Assembly: GCA_947396885.1 (NCBI GenBank)
Contig: OX377204.1
Coordinates: 48,099,139 to 48,163,138, forward strand
From: Heligmosomoides polygyrus polygyrus
Lineage: Eukaryota > Nematoda > Chromadorea > Rhabditida > Heligmosomidae
DNA: 64,000 bases
Reading direction: 5' to 3'
The number at the start of each line of letters is the position of its first letter. Within the stretch, counting starts at the first letter, position 1. A model generated the notes under the pieces. That model was given only the letters and a program-made list of their open reading frames with translations. It was not told the origin of the DNA and did not search any database. The position numbers and the translations under genes are program-made. Below are positions 1 to 11,726 of this stretch, in pieces.

Positions 1-507
1 TTTGCAGCCTTCAGTCCTCAATGCGAAGAAGGGAATCCTGTGCGACGGAGGCGGTGGTCCGGTCCCGTGTAGAACTTGGGGACAACGGAGACGTCGGTCA
101 GGCAATACTTGCGGTCCAAGACGCGTGTTTTTATCGGACGTATCGTGGAACTGGCCACCAGGGGATTCACAGGTCCATCGTACGCCTTCGTTGTCGTAGC
201 CGAACGTTAAAGCGAACACGACGAATACAGTCGAAGCTCGCATGGAGCCACACCGCTTCAGTCGCAGACGTCCGCTAGGACCTGTCAGAGACTCGTATGA
301 GTTAACAGTGTTCAGGGGCAAATGCATTTTGGCGAGAGACTAACGCCGCCCACTTCTCTATTCTGGAGAACAGGTCTCCGTTGTCGTGAGTAACGTGTAG
401 GAGTGATGCCTCCCCGCTCCAGTCAGTCTCCTTGCTTGACCTTCTTTGCTTGCATCACTAGGTTCTTGGCGGATTCTTCCATTGCAAACGTTCGTATGGT
501 CATCCTA
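1..507 (-). pseudogene. RTE-type retrotransposon fragment, copy 0 (5' endonuclease part)
   Basis: This minus-strand fragment is homologous to 3160-3790 of the next RTE copy: both read from an ATG just inside a shared CATCCTAGTCCTC block through the apurinic/apyrimidinic-type endonuclease domain. The start reads MTIRTF, matching MTICTYNVRT in copy 1. It has frameshifts and missing blocks and is cut by the window edge, so the reverse transcriptase part is outside or lost. RTE elements encode one protein with an endonuclease that nicks the target and a reverse transcriptase that copies RNA into the nick. I infer a dead copy. Confidence 0.7.
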
Positions 508-719
508 GTCCTCCATCCACACACCTTGGTTAGGCTCAACAAGTTCACAACTGCACCCTGCTTGCATCGTTGAGTACCTGGTGGCATATAGTTCGCAATT
601 CATTTCTCTATCCAACATCCAGTGAGGAGCCAGGTGGCCTGGAAAACGTAGTTGCCTGTTGGAGCAAGTCTGAGCTGTGCGATGGGTGGGGCCTGCACTT
701 CCCATCCAAAGTCAAGCAA
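508..719. other. Spacer between RTE copy 0 and GC-rich tandem repeat
   Basis: About 210 bases holding the sequence 5' to the copy 0 ATG. No gene, RNA or terminal repeat is apparent; it may be RTE 5' untranslated sequence. Confidence 0.4.
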
Positions 720-724
720 CTTAT

Positions 725-1375
725 AAGGCCTATAGGCCCATGCACACCTCTGCGACAGCGCGGCGCGGCCATGATGAAGCATAGGGCTGCGATGGCGCGG
801 CGCGACACTGCGATACGTGCCGCAGGGAGGGGGCATGCATACTCTTGCGACTGTCGCAGGTGACGCCGCGCTAAGTGCCGCAGGCTAGAATGGTTCAAAC
901 CATTCCTGGTGGCGAGGCATCCACGGGGACGTCGGGACCGTTGCCTAAAACGGTGCTCTAACGCGCCCGCGCCGCGACCGCCGGATTTCGCGGAGGTAGC
1001 TGTCGCCCCACTTGCCGCGCCGCGGTGTCGCAGAAGTGTGCATGGGCCTTATGCACACTTTGCGACAGCGCGGCGCGGCCATGATGAAGCATAGGACCGC
1101 GACGGCCGCGGCGCGACACTGCGACACGTCCCGCAGGGAGGGGGCATGCACACTCCTGCGACTGTCGCGGCGGCTATCGCAGGCGACGCCGCGCTGAGTG
1201 CCGCAGGCTGGAATGGTTCAAACCGTTCCTGGCGGCGCGGCATCCACGGGGACGTCGGCCCCGTTGCCTAAAAGGGTGCTATAACGCGCTCGCGCCGCGA
1301 CCGCCGGATTTCGCGGGGGTAGCCGTCGCCCCACTTGCCGCGCCGCGGTGTCGCAGAAGTGTGCATCGGCCTATA
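725..1375. repeat. GC-rich tandem repeat, two units of about 310-323 bp
   Basis: The block TGCGACAGCGCGGCGCGGCC starts at 751 and again at 1061, a 310-base period. The block CCACTTGCCG occurs at 1008 and 1331, a 323-base period because of a short extra GC-rich stretch in unit two. The array ends with a partial third unit (GCCGCGCCGCGGTGTCGC). The DNA is far more GC-rich than the rest of the window. ORFs on both strands here are by-products of low stop-codon density. Confidence 0.8.
1013..1081. repeat. Inverted repeat at the unit junction of the GC-rich array
   Basis: The left arm GCCGCGCCGCGGTGTCGC plus GTGTGCAT is matched in reverse complement by ATGCACAC plus GCGACAGCGCGGCGCGGC. This gives arms of about 29 bases with a few mismatches around a short loop. 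The arms straddle the junction of two tandem units, so the array could form a very stable hairpin or cruciform. Confidence 0.75.
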
Positions 1376-1418
1376 GCGAGTTACTCTTGCAGAGTATGAG
1401 AGTCCTCGTGCAGAGGTC

Positions 1419-3790
1419 ATCACCTGTATCACCTGTAGCACCTCTCGTCCCGTTGATCATCGACTTGCTCGAGCGGGCGCCAGCAGCGTCTCCATTCGTC
1501 GGTAGAGTGGAATAGGTGGGCACGGAGTCGGACGTTCTTCGTTTTCTTCGCGACTTCTTCCACGCTCTTGAAAGCTCCCCAAGCCACTCGTTTCCTCCTG
1601 CTCATATCTGGCGCTAAATCGTTGGCCATATTGACTTCGCGACCCAGATAGACGTAGCTGGAGCATTCAGAGATGTTCGTTCCGTTGAGCGAGAATGGGG
1701 CATCAGAAACTTGTCCGTTCCTCATGAACATCGTCTTCGTAAGATTCATCTGCAGTCCAACGTTCCCACATACACGATCGAAGTCGGCCAGCATTCGCTC
1801 CGCCTGGCTGATTCTCGGTGTTATGAGCACGATGTCGTCAGCGAAACGAAGATGGTGCAGTTGCCGGCCGTCGACCTCACTCCCATGTCTTTCCATTCTA
1901 GTTCGCGCATGACGTTTTCGAGGGTGGCGCTAAAGAGCTTCGGGGATATGGTATCCCCCTGCCGAACCCCTCTCTTTACGTCGATGACGACGTCGTTGTA
2001 GAATAGTGAGATCTTGGTCGTGAATCCACTGTACAGCTCTCGAAGGACTCTGATGTACTGAGTAGGAACACCCTGAGTGAGCAGGGCGTCGATGACCGCT
2101 TCATTTTCGACGGAGTTGAATGCCTTCTTCAGGTCGATGAACGTAAGGCACAGCGGCAGCTTGTACTCTCGCGACATTTCGATGAGCTTCGTAATGGTGT
2201 GTATGTGGTCGATCGTGCTGGATCCTCTCCGAAATCCTGCTTGCTCCCATGGCTGTCCTTCGTCCAGCGTTCGGCTATTCATTAATCCTACTCAAGATGA
2301 CTCGAGTGAGCAGCTTGTAGATCACGATCAGCAGTCAGATCGCGCGATAGCTGCCAATGTCGTGCACGTCTCCATTCTTGTAAAGCAAGACGTCTTGCTG
2401 GTCTTCCACTGAGATGGAACCTTGCACTCCGACAGGTATCGTGTGAAGAGCCGCGCCAAGGTGTTGATGAGCGCTGACAGGAGGTTCTTCAGGTGTTCGG
2501 ATCTGATCCTGTAGGGACCGGGTACTGTACGTTTCTTTACCGACGAGATGGCTGTCGGATCTTGAAGGGAGAACAGAGGGGACGACGCATCCATCCTGCG
2601 AAAGATGGCGTGGGGCAGGTGGACGTGGCTATCGAAGAGATCGAAGTAGAAGTCGTGGATGACTTTCTCCATGGTCCTTCTGGAAGAGGTGATGGTTCCG
2701 TCAGGACGTCGGAGAGCGGTCATCTTGGTCTTGAAGTTAGCGAAGTCTCGGCGGGCATTGCGTATGCTCAACCCTGCCTCTGCAGATTCAGCCAACACTT
2801 CCGCCCTTCCCTCCTTAAGATCCTCCTTTATCGCCTCTCTGCATATCTTCGCAATCTCGGACGTCAGCTGGTAGTTGCCTGCCGCTCGTGCTGCTCCACG
2901 CTGGCGTATCGGCTCGAGAGTTTCCGGAGACAGGCGTCTCTTGGTGGTCTTCAAGCTGTCGGCTCCCTTAGCACTATCGCGGAGATGGTGCTCGAAGCGG
3001 TCGTATTCCTCGTCGATGTTGTCCATGACGGTATCTTCCCAGAGGACGGCAAGAGAGGTGTAAAGGTCCCAGTTGATGGTCGCTCTGGGACTCCTCTTCT
3101 TGAATTTCACGGTCTTCTCTCCTTGACGCGAAAAGCGGAACCTTGCCCGAAGGAGGCGGTGGTCCGATCCCGTGTAGAACTTGGGGCCAACGGAAACGTC
3201 GGTCAGACAATACTTGCGGTTGAAGATGATGTGGTCGATCTCGTTGTGGAACTGGCCACCGGGAGATTCCCAGGTCCATCGTAGGGAGGGAGGCTTCTGG
3301 AACTGTGAGTTTCCATGGATGGTCTTGGTCGACATGATAAACTCAAACAGCCTTTCACCTTGCTCGTTCCACTCCAAACCGTGGGTTCCGATGTGAAGTT
3401 CTTCTGGCAACCTTCGTGGCCCGATCTTGGCGTTGAATCGTAGTCGGATGTTGTGGCATACACGACGAATACAGTCAAAGCTAGCACGGATCCACATCGC
3501 TTCAGTCGCAGACGTTCGATTCGGGTTGTCAGAGACTCGTATGAATCGATGTTCATGGCCAAGTGCGTGTTGACGAGGACACCAACGCCGCCTACTCCCC
3601 TGCTGTCGCATGTTCCGAAGAACAGTTCTTCTCCGGAGTCTCAGGCGGGGTGTAGGAGGTGGTGTCTTCTCGTCTCGGTCAGTCCGATGACGTCGCACTT
3701 GATCTTCCTGGCTTGCATCATCACGTCCTCGACGAATGCTTCCGATGCGAGCGTGCGGACGTTGTAAGTACAGATCGTCATCCTAGTCCT
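1419..3790 (-). mobile_element. RTE-type non-LTR retrotransposon, copy 1, decayed
   Basis: A minus-strand copy retaining endonuclease and reverse transcriptase. The 3' end (low coordinate) carries a short tandem tail, CACCTGTATCACCTGTAG, the reverse complement of the tail after copy 2 at about 7738-7750; short 3' repeats are usual for RTE elements. Compared with copy 2 it lacks about 420 bases at the C-terminal end: reading runs from LRAHLFHST directly to DEWRRCWRPLEQ. The 5' non-coding part probably extends to about 4380 but cannot be bounded. Confidence 0.85.
1429..3781 (-). pseudogene. RTE endonuclease/reverse transcriptase pseudogene (copy 1)
   Basis: The ORF starts with the ATG ending at 3781 (MTICTYNVRTLAS), typical of AP-type endonucleases. 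It then has an in-frame stop near 3650 and frameshifts. The endonuclease C-terminus is clear (FYTGSDHRLLRARF at about 3150). The RT N-terminal part (TVPGPYRIRSEHLKNL, LARLFTRYLSECKVP) lies near 2420-2530. The palm is in 1821-2282, with AGFRRGSS, LTFIDLKKAF and GVRQGDTISPKLF. The catalytic FADD block falls in the next frame at about 1840. A deletion links SQWKTSKTS to the palm and another removes most of the C-terminal tail. It is not functional. Confidence 0.85.
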
Positions 3791-5160
3791 CAATTTGCGC
3801 AGCCTGGTTAGGCCCTGAGATTTTAGCAGCCTCTCCGTCCTCTCCTCGTCCTTCCCATCGCTGCAAGAATTGGGGCTCTTTCGGGGTCAGGGAAATGAGG
3901 CCCTTTAGTGCTGTTTTTGACTGGAGTACACACGGGTAGCTATACGGGCTCTGTCGTGCGGGCGAAGAACTCCGGGCAGCCAGCCAGACTGCCCGAAGGG
4001 ACGGAGCGAGACTTAAGGCGGCCTCGTATCGCCTTACATGTACTCCCAGTCTACCGAGTGCAAGCTTTTCGCCGAGCCGACACAGTTACAATCCGCACAG
4101 TCACGGACACATCCACGCTCACTGTGCATGAACATGCCGCTCCCACGCACAACGCGTCGACCCGACATAGCAGGAGCAAGGAGTCCATCCCCTGCATCCC
4201 ACCTGCGTCACTGGGCAGTACACGGTCGCATTTGGTTCGCGTGTAATTCCCCTATCCACCACTCGGGGACGTGCCATGTGGCCCTGCGACAGGCGGCCCG
4301 AGATCACTCTTAACAAGAGAGCCCGAAGGCTCTCTATCGAGGGAGATCCGTGGGCAGAGGTCATACTGTGATTAAAGCGCTTCTCTTTGGTTTTGAAGCC
4401 AGTCTAACCAGTTGCTGACAGTGCAAGACATGGGCTGCATTACGCGACAGCAGCTCGTGATAAATAATACGCCTCTGCAACCCCATCAAACAGAAATCAT
4501 ACCTTTCAACGAGTGGAGGTCTGCCTTTGGTTGCTGCTTAGGTTGCGCATCCTTTTCAGCCAACTGTTGACCGCGCTTGATGTTGACGTGCGGACATCGC
4601 TTCTCATCTGAGGCGATGGACGTCATTCAGCTATTCGCCTTCCTGTACAAGTGCAATTGGGTCGTCACCTCTGAACGTCGCAGGCCTGTCAAGTCATGAA
4701 GGAAACACTGCGCCAACTTGTGTACCTCACGCAGTTGTCTCAGGTGATCGGCGACGGTTTACTCCTAAGGCTTTGGCTGGGTCTGATCGCACCAGCCATT
4801 ACAATTGGTCGTTGTCGACTTCGGATGGACGTCCTAACCGAGCCTCCCTTCTTGACGTTGAAGTCACCGTTAATGTGAGCAAACCTATCCCCTGCAGTGC
4901 GTTCGGCTAAAGAACTCCGCCGAACGCAGCGTAAACGTGACGGCGGATGCGGCCACTGATTTCGAATGTTGAAAACTCAATCTTCCTGGATTGGGTTATC
5001 CACGAGTGATCGGTTGATAACAACGATAAACTTGCGTGTACCTGATCTAATTATACAAGCTCAAGAAAAACGGTTGCGTCGCGGGATGGGGAAAAAGATA
5101 CAGACTCCAAAACGGAGAAGGCTTTCCCTAGAACATAAAACTTCTAAAGCATGTCGTGGA
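3791..5160. other. RTE 5' flank and unassigned sequence
   Basis: The first roughly 600 bases are GC-rich with small hairpins and are probably the 5' untranslated part of copy 1 (inference from adjacency and orientation). From about 4380 to 5160 I see no terminal repeats, no RNA gene and only short, uncharacteristic ORFs. Confidence 0.4.
4316..4335. repeat. Small perfect hairpin with CGAA loop
   Basis: AGAGAGCC-CGAA-GGCTCTCT forms an 8-bp perfect stem with a four-base loop. It lies in the presumed 5' flank of the RTE copy. There is no T-run, so it is not a typical terminator; a structured retrotransposon 5' UTR is one possibility. Confidence 0.6.
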
Positions 5161-5162
5161 GG

Positions 5163-5290
5163 AGGTTTGAATGCGTATTTGTCTAATTCATTGACTTGTG
5201 GCGGCCAACCGATGAACCGGTCAGTGTTTTATCTTTCCCAGAAAGGTATGATAACAATTCAGCGAGCTCGGGGGATGGAAGGCTTTGATG
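5163..5290 (+). repeat. Dispersed repeat R1, copy 1
   Basis: The sequence shares GAGGNNNTTTGAATGCGTATTTG, an ACCGATGAACCGGTCAGTG-like block and TTTTATCTTTCCCAG with copies near 11505, 30462, 58185, 61660, 62155 and 62835. There is no coding pattern common to the copies. It is probably an old interspersed repeat (SINE or MITE remnant); the ends are not resolved. Confidence 0.6.
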
Positions 5291-5969
5291 AGCTGGGCTG
5301 TAATTCCTGAACAAGAACTGGTGTTGGATGCGCGCGACAGCCGGCACCTCCTCCAATTGCGCTCCATGCGTCATATTAAACCGATTCATATAAAATTAGA
5401 TTACCGAGTCTATTTTGCGACATTTACCAGAGATGTTTGTGATTGTTGTGAGAGTTGCAAGCTGAATAGCTCACCTACTCGTCTTGAATAAGGGATTGCT
5501 TAAGATGAAGTGTAATAGTCTAATGTTTCCTTATAAGAGGTTCAAGGATTTTTCAGGTCTCCATCCTTCAAGAAAGTTCAACCGCAAATAGAAGTGAGCC
5601 GAAGGGTGAGTTTTTCGAGAGTACCGAGTACTAGAAGTGCGCCCAACTTTACGAGTGAATCGTCAGCAATGTTATTACCTCAGTGACGTCACAGCCGCAC
5701 TGCAGAAATGATCATTAAGGTGTCCGATCTCCGTGCCCGCTTCGAGAAGTCAAAAACTCCACTGAAGAATGGCCGGGGTCGCACGCGCTCGTCATCCAAT
5801 GAGAGATAAAACGTCTTACGAGGCGATCGCTCGTATTCAATTAGGCCTTGTGGAATTCTCCGTTTCTATAACTCATTGTTCAAAGTTTGTTAATAATATA
5901 TGCGTTTCTGGTCATCTTTGTGTTAAATATACTACTACTTTGATACTTTGGTGGTCCTTTTGTCGGCTG

Positions 5970-6480
5970 CAGGTCTTCTCAGCGGGGACCGCAACTCTTT
6001 CAGACCGATCGATCTGCTTGCATCCAGTGAGACAGACTCTGCTCTCTGGCGGTCGTCCCAGTGGTCGCTTATGGTCTCTTGGGGGCCACCCTCTGGCACG
6101 GAGGCTCCATCTGTCGTCCTTTCGTCGAAACAGGTGTCCGGCCCGGCGATATTTGGACTTCTTCATGTACTGCAGCGGATCTGCTAATTGCGACTTCTCC
6201 CTTAGCTCCGAGTTTCGTAGGCCTTCTTGCCATCGCTGACGAAGGCTTGTCCTCAGATGACATATCTCCAGTGCACGATGCGTAGTTTGCATTGCTCTGG
6301 CGATTTGTCGGGCCAGGTTTCCCTCGCAACACATCGCAGGCAGTACAGAGGCGTTCGTTGAATATCGAGGCCCTGAGGCCGGCATCCTTAACCTGATCGG
6401 TGACTTCGCGAATCGAACTGAAGGCTGCCCATGCCTGTAAACGGGATCCCTTGAGCAGGACCGTTCCGAACCGTTGCCAC
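5970..6480 (-). pseudogene. 3' end of a second RTE family (reverse transcriptase C-terminus)
   Basis: Read on the minus strand this matches the C-terminal tail of RTE-type proteins but differs from the family of copies 0-2. It has AWAAFSSIREVTDQ at about 6390-6432, then ASVLPAM in another frame (a frameshift near 6350). It continues with ELREKSQLADPLQYMKKSKYRRAGH and the end block PRDHKRPLGRPPE at about 6045-6090. The same positions in copy 2 read [11 protein letters not shown] and [12 protein letters not shown], so the relation is at family level only. It is 5'-truncated and abuts copy 2 head to head near 6485. Confidence 0.75.
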
Positions 6481-6487
6481 GCGGGAC

Positions 6488-7750
6488 GAACGCTGGACGA
6501 AGGACAGCCATGCGAACAAGCAGGATTTCGGAGAGGATTAAGCACGATCGACCACTTACACACCATTACGAAGCTCACCGAAGTGTCGCGAGAGTACAAG
6601 CTGCCGCTTTGCCTTACGTTCAATGACCTGAAGAAGGCATTCGACTCTGTCGAAACTGAAGCGGTCTTCGAAGCCCTGCTCACTCAGGGCGTTCCTACTC
6701 AGTACATCAGAGTCCTTCGAGAGCTGTACAGTGGATTCACGACCAAGATCTCACTATTCTACAACGATGTCGTCATCGACGTAAAGAGAGGGGTTCGGCA
6801 GGGGGATACCATATCCCCGAAGCTCTTTAGCGCCACCCTCGAAAACGTCATGCGCGAACTATGTAGAATGGGAAGACATGGGAGTGAAGGTCTACGGCCG
6901 GCAACTACATCATCTTCGCTTCGCTGACGACAACGTGCTCATAACACCGAGCATCAGCCGGCGGAGCGAATGCTGGCCGACTTCGATCGTGTATGTGGGA
7001 ACGTTGGACTGCAGCTGAATCTTACGAAGACGGTGTTGACGAGGAACGGACAAGTTTCTGATGCCCCATTCTCGCTCAACGGAACGAACATCTCCGAATG
7101 CTCCAGCTATGTGTATCTGGGTCGCGAAGTCAACATGGCCAACGACCTAGCACCAGAGCTGAGCAGGAGGAAAAGAGCGGCTTGTGGAGCTTTCAAGAGC
7201 GTCGAAGAAGTCGCTAAGAAGACGAAGAACGTCTGACTCCGTGCCCACCTATTCGACTCCACTGTTCTTCCTGCCCTAACATACGCCTCAGAGACCTGGG
7301 CTGTACGAAAGCAGGATGAACACGCGATCAGCGTCGCGCAGCGTGGAATCGAGAGGACGATGCTCGGAGTGACACGACTCACGCAAGTGAGAGAAGGCCT
7401 CCGGAGTTCCGAGCTTCGCCGACGCTCGAAGATCAGAGACGCCGTCGCATGGGCCAAGTTGTCGAAAATTAGGTGGGCCGGCCACGTAATGCGCTTCGCT
7501 GACACCCGCTGGACGAGAGCCGTTACCGACTGGATTCCGCGGGATGTCAAAAGAACACCAGGACGCCCACCAACGCGTTGGTCGGACTTCTTCGTTAAAG
7601 CCCTGAACGACCGATATGACGCTCTTCGTGTCCCTCGAGCGAGGAGGATCCATTGGACCACTCTGGCACGCGACAGGGACGAATGGAGACGCTGCTGGCA
7701 CCCGCTCGAGCAATTCGATGATCAACGGGACGACAGGTGATACAGGTGAT
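6488..7750 (+). mobile_element. RTE-type retrotransposon, copy 2, 5'-truncated
   Basis: A plus-strand copy of the same family as copy 1, starting inside the RT domain (RTLDEGQPCEQAGFRRG at 6490) and running to the 3' end with a TACAGGTGATACAGGTGAT tail. 5' truncation is the usual outcome of incomplete target-primed reverse transcription. It supplies the C-terminal region deleted from copy 1. Confidence 0.85.
6490..7740 (+). pseudogene. RTE reverse transcriptase pseudogene (copy 2)
   Basis: The RT palm reads LTFNDLKKAFDSVE, GVRQGDTISPKLF and, in a shifted frame near 6919, the catalytic RFADD. Aligned to copy 1 the coding frame is broken by about four extra bases near 6865 (after MREL) and one missing base near 6958. 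A CGA-to-TGA nonsense change lies at about 7234 (NV*LRAHLF). The C-terminal tail is complete ([59 protein letters not shown]) and ends at a TGA at 7738-7740. The element is dead. Confidence 0.85.
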
Positions 7751-7751
7751 A

Positions 7752-9425
7752 TCTTTATCTTCAGAAAAGTAACGGCAGTCTTATCAAAAATTGCTAAACG
7801 AGAAAAGTCACTAAGATTTCAAAACCAAACAGTAACAGCAATACTTCTAAAATAGCAAATTTCTTAATATGCTTAGTTCCCTTAGTTTTCGGAAAGTTGT
7901 CAAGCTTCTGGGAAGATTCGAAATGCTGTGAACCATAGCACGGTTCAACGATTTTGAGTATTCTCACTTGTCCTGACAATATTTTTCAAAGATTTTGCGC
8001 TCGCTAAGTATACTCTTACGGTCCAGCATTTTTCTATACTTCCATAATTGTTTCGTAGAATTACAGAACTGCTACTGTTTTATCGAAGAATGCAGGTCAA
8101 GCAGTTACGATAGGGAATTCCTTGGTGCACTTGGTCTTCGGAGAATATTTACGAAGTTCAGATCTGTCCGTTTTACAGAATGGTTCCTTCTGTCCCACAA
8201 GGTCCCGCTCTCAATGCAGACGACAACAGAAAATAAACAGTCACGGACCGTTGGCAGAAATTTAATGGAATCAAATTCTATTGCATTGAGTATTCTTGTC
8301 TTTCCCACTAAAGAGAGGTAGATTTCAATTGTTAGCTTTTCCTCCTCTTTCCTCCGAAGGAACTACATAAGGGGCACACGTATTTGAAAGGGCGTTTCTC
8401 CTCTTGTAAAAACAGCAGTCAACACCCTTTGCAGTTCATTTTCTTGAGGTTCGAATATGTTTTGGATTTCTCAGTTTCTTTCCATTTTTTAGAGCACGTT
8501 TTGGATTGATGCACGGTACTATAGTAAATTCGCAAACTAGATGAAAAAATTAAAGTACATTTCTTGTTAGATCTAGACCTGCACCTTCAAAGATGTACCA
8601 TTTTCGTAGAACTTTTAAAAAATCTTCGTGCAATGAATTGCATGGAAGGTGCTAGTTTTTGGACGACCATCACATATAATAACTGACAAAGAGTGTTCAT
8701 CACTTCTCTTTTTTATTTAATTTTATTGCTTTCGTGTACACTTTCTCATTGTTTCACGAGCATACTGGTTGAAGTTCTACCAAAGAAAACTGCCAGGGGA
8801 ACCCTCGTAGAAGACGAAAAGCAAATTTGTCGACATGTACGGCATGAAATTCAATAATAGCGAAGCAGTGACAGTTCCAGCAGCCACGCTCTGCCAGTTA
8901 GGCGGGGCTCAACGTTGCCCCAACGCAGTCTTACAATCGTTGTCTGACGCTGCACGAAGGACCCATCCAACTTTGATGAAAACTCCGGGAGAAAATGGGA
9001 AGAGCCTTTGCCTTCCTTGGCTTAGTTTCTTGCACTTATTTTTTTCGCATTAATTGTGTTTCGTAGCGTTTTCTTTAAGTCTTCTATGCTTTTCAACCCA
9101 CACTTATGGATAAGCACCAAAAATAGTGCAAAAAAAAAGACTCGTTGGAAAATACATATAGATAATATTGTGTAGAAATCAAGCAAGGAAAGCGGTCCAT
9201 GGAGTCCAAAAGATACGAACCAACTGCATGGAAAAGTGAAGGCTCATGCGAATAAATTGGTCAAGGAGCAAGAAAAATGTTCTCAAAATATAAACTTGAA
9301 GTCGACTGCCTATTTCCACTGATTCAAGTCAGTGGAGGGTTTTCTCGGCATCGCAATGATACTACGAAAGCACATCGAAAAAATTCGTCAGAAGGGAATC
9401 TTCATGAAGAAAAAGTAAAAATTCA
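7752..9425. other. Unassigned AT-rich intergenic DNA
   Basis: About 1.7 kb of AT-rich sequence. ORFs are short (under about 110 codons), uncharacteristic and overlap on both strands. I found no terminal repeats, tRNA or convincing exon. Confidence 0.5.
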
Positions 9426-9427
9426 AA

Positions 9428-9548
9428 AATAGCGCGTAACATGTCGTTAATGCAATTTAACGGAAATTTTCGTCGTATTTAAAGTTCGTTGAAAAGTTTT
9501 AACGAAAAATGGCGGTAAATCCGGTAAATCGTTAATCGTTAAAAGCAC
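9428..9548. repeat. Degenerate CGTTAA/TTAACG array
   Basis: The short palindromic word GTTAAC/CGTTAA and its variants recur about ten times (GTCGTTAATG, TTTAACGG, AATCGTTAATCGTTAAAAG). The array resembles in style the TCCGAATCATCCGA and TTCGAATATTCG arrays elsewhere in the window. Confidence 0.6.
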
Positions 9549-10146
9549 ACCCCTGGTCCCGACTAGCAGAACACTCGTATAAATTCAAAACAACACGTTT
9601 CAAAAGCCTTAGATGAGTAGGGTGTATGTAAAGAAGTGGCACTGCGACCACTTGACCAAGAAGATCTGAAGAAAAGAAGTGATAATGTGTGTAGCACATT
9701 GGGCCTGTGTGTACTAGCAAAGAGATTAAGCAAAGCCACACTATTTTTTCTGCTAAAAATTTGTGAAGCGTTTAAACTCGACCTTATACAATTTTGAGCC
9801 GAGATTGATGAGCTATGGACGAACCGTTTTTGCTGCTCTCAAGGAACATGCGAATCCATGGTTAGCGAATTATGAAGGTGGCAAAATGACTCCAAGAATG
9901 AGCGAGTTACTCATATGCGATGTGTAGCTGTCTACATAAAAAGCGAACTTTTGGAACTGCAGATTCGACTCTAGCAGTGTGGTCATATCATCTCGCGAAA
10001 TATATCCGCAACTCGTAGCACATCTTCCGAATCATACTTAGGACAGCAGTTGAAAATGTTTGTAAAACGGAAGCGAAGGCAGACCGCCGAACCGAACGAA
10101 CACAATCAGTTGTACGCGTCTTAACTGTACGCGTCTAAATGCCCGT

Positions 10147-10335
10147 CTTAACGACGATATTGAGAAACTTACCGTTACGTTATTGAATGCTATCTCTGAG
10201 GTTGAAATGCTCACGAAACAACACGAGAGCGCATTTCACGAATTCATGCAATCAAAACTACATGAACACGCGAGCCTCTTTGTCGCAAACTACACACTGC
10301 AGTACTTAATGAAGAGTCACTTCCATGAACCTTAG
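10147..10335 (+). pseudogene. Coding-like fragment, product unknown
   Basis: This 62-codon open stretch ends with TAG and has a protein-like composition, for example LNDDIEKLTVTLLNAISEVE followed by a Leu/His-rich amphipathic stretch (FMQSKLHEHASLFVANY). It has no ATG of its own, no clear acceptor and no domain I can name. A retroelement gag remnant or a lost exon are both possible. Confidence 0.2.
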
Positions 10336-11430
10336 CGTGAAAACCCTGCATCTACAACGCCGTTTCCTTCTCCACACCTTTATCATGAATGTTCTCCTTT
10401 ACTCCAGTCTTGCATCGGTTTGGCGCGGCTGATCACCAGGACTCCCCTTCATTGTCAGTCATCATTCCAAGCGGACTGATAAGCAGTCAGAGGTGACTCA
10501 TTTGGCATGTCTTGCTGGACTCTCCATGTTCGCCTCCCATGCCCCCCCCCCCCCCCTATTCTCCATCACGTGAGAGAGTGTGGAGCTCTAGGGCACGATT
10601 CGCAGGAAGCTGGGAGGGGAGCGGGCGGCGATTTCCCAACCTCGTTTTACCATCCCTTCCTCAGCCAGGTGCGCCTACGTAGGTAGAATTGATCGCCTGT
10701 GTCAACAGCACCTATTCGGCGAATGTTTGTTGGGTAGCGCTTTGTACTCGGTCAGCATCTACCTGCTCTGTTCCTCGTCCTCAGGTATTCTGGATCGCGC
10801 GACTTTCTAGAGATGCACGCGCCTGAGTATTTTCTCGGAGGCCGCATATTGGTGCGACAAACACCCTCCTTATTCACCTCTTCTCTTTAGTTATTTTCTT
10901 TTCATACGACAAACTTTGTGTCCAAATAGGAATTCAATGAGAAGCATCACCGCAACTATTGGTAATTGAAATGTACGTTAAACTTCCTCCGGGGGGGGGG
11001 GGGGGAAGACGGGGTCAAATCATTCAGAAATCTCTTTTATTGGTTGCTTGTATGCCTTATAGGTTGTTTCGATTTTGCTTGCAACCGTTTTATGTTTTCT
11101 CACTGGCGATTTTCGCTGGGTAAACCAGATTAGGAGATATCTGTTTGCTCTGCCTATCTGTCTGCCTATTCATCCTCTAACTATCTGTTCTATCTATCCA
11201 TGATTACATTATCAGTACTTGCATCTACTCCCAGTGTGCGGTACTAGTTATGAGAATTCTAGCTCCTCTCTACATTCGCGCTAACCACCAGTTTATGTTG
11301 CACTGTTCTTTGACTGGACATTCTCGTTTCCGCTACAAGGTTCCTTTTCTTCCAAGTATTTTCATTATTTCACTTAGTATTTATTATTATTATTTATTTA
11401 GTATAACATAGCGTATAACAGCACAGTACA
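10336..11430. other. Intergenic DNA with homopolymer tracts
   Basis: Contains a C-run of about 16 near 10543, a G-run of about 15 near 10990 and a pyrimidine-rich TATC/TGCC stretch near 11140-11200. No gene is visible. Confidence 0.6.
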
Positions 11431-11504
11431 TAGAGATGAAGACGATAAAGTACGGTAATATTCAAGCCTTTTGCAGAATGCAGCACGCATTCTACGGGAT
11501 GCCC

Positions 11505-11660
11505 TGGAGGCAATTTGAGCGCGTATTTGGCCTAAACAATGACTTGTGGTGGGCGGCCGTTGGACAGGTCAATGGTCTATCGTTCATAGGCAATTCTGGT
11601 ACCAATTCACCGATCCAGGAGGAATGGAGGGCTTGGTTGGCCTGGGCGAAAACAGATGAG
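11505..11660 (+). repeat. Dispersed repeat R1, copy 2
   Basis: Opens with CTGGAGGCAATTTGAGCGCG, shared with the copy at 30462 (CTGGAGGCAATTTGAACGCA), and ends with GGCTTGGTTGGCCTGGGCG, shared with 62155-62290 and 30590-30610. An open frame through it (11436-11726) is not conserved in the other copies, so I do not treat it as a gene. Confidence 0.65.
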
Positions 11661-11726
11661 TTTCATGTCTTAGGAGGGTATTTGAATAGCGTCTTCTGGC
11701 CTATTTATTGTCTGCTTCCGCATTAG

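Noticed and set aside
5769..6239. 156-codon plus-strand ORF
   Set aside because: It is antisense to the RTE C-terminal remnant and has no independent support.
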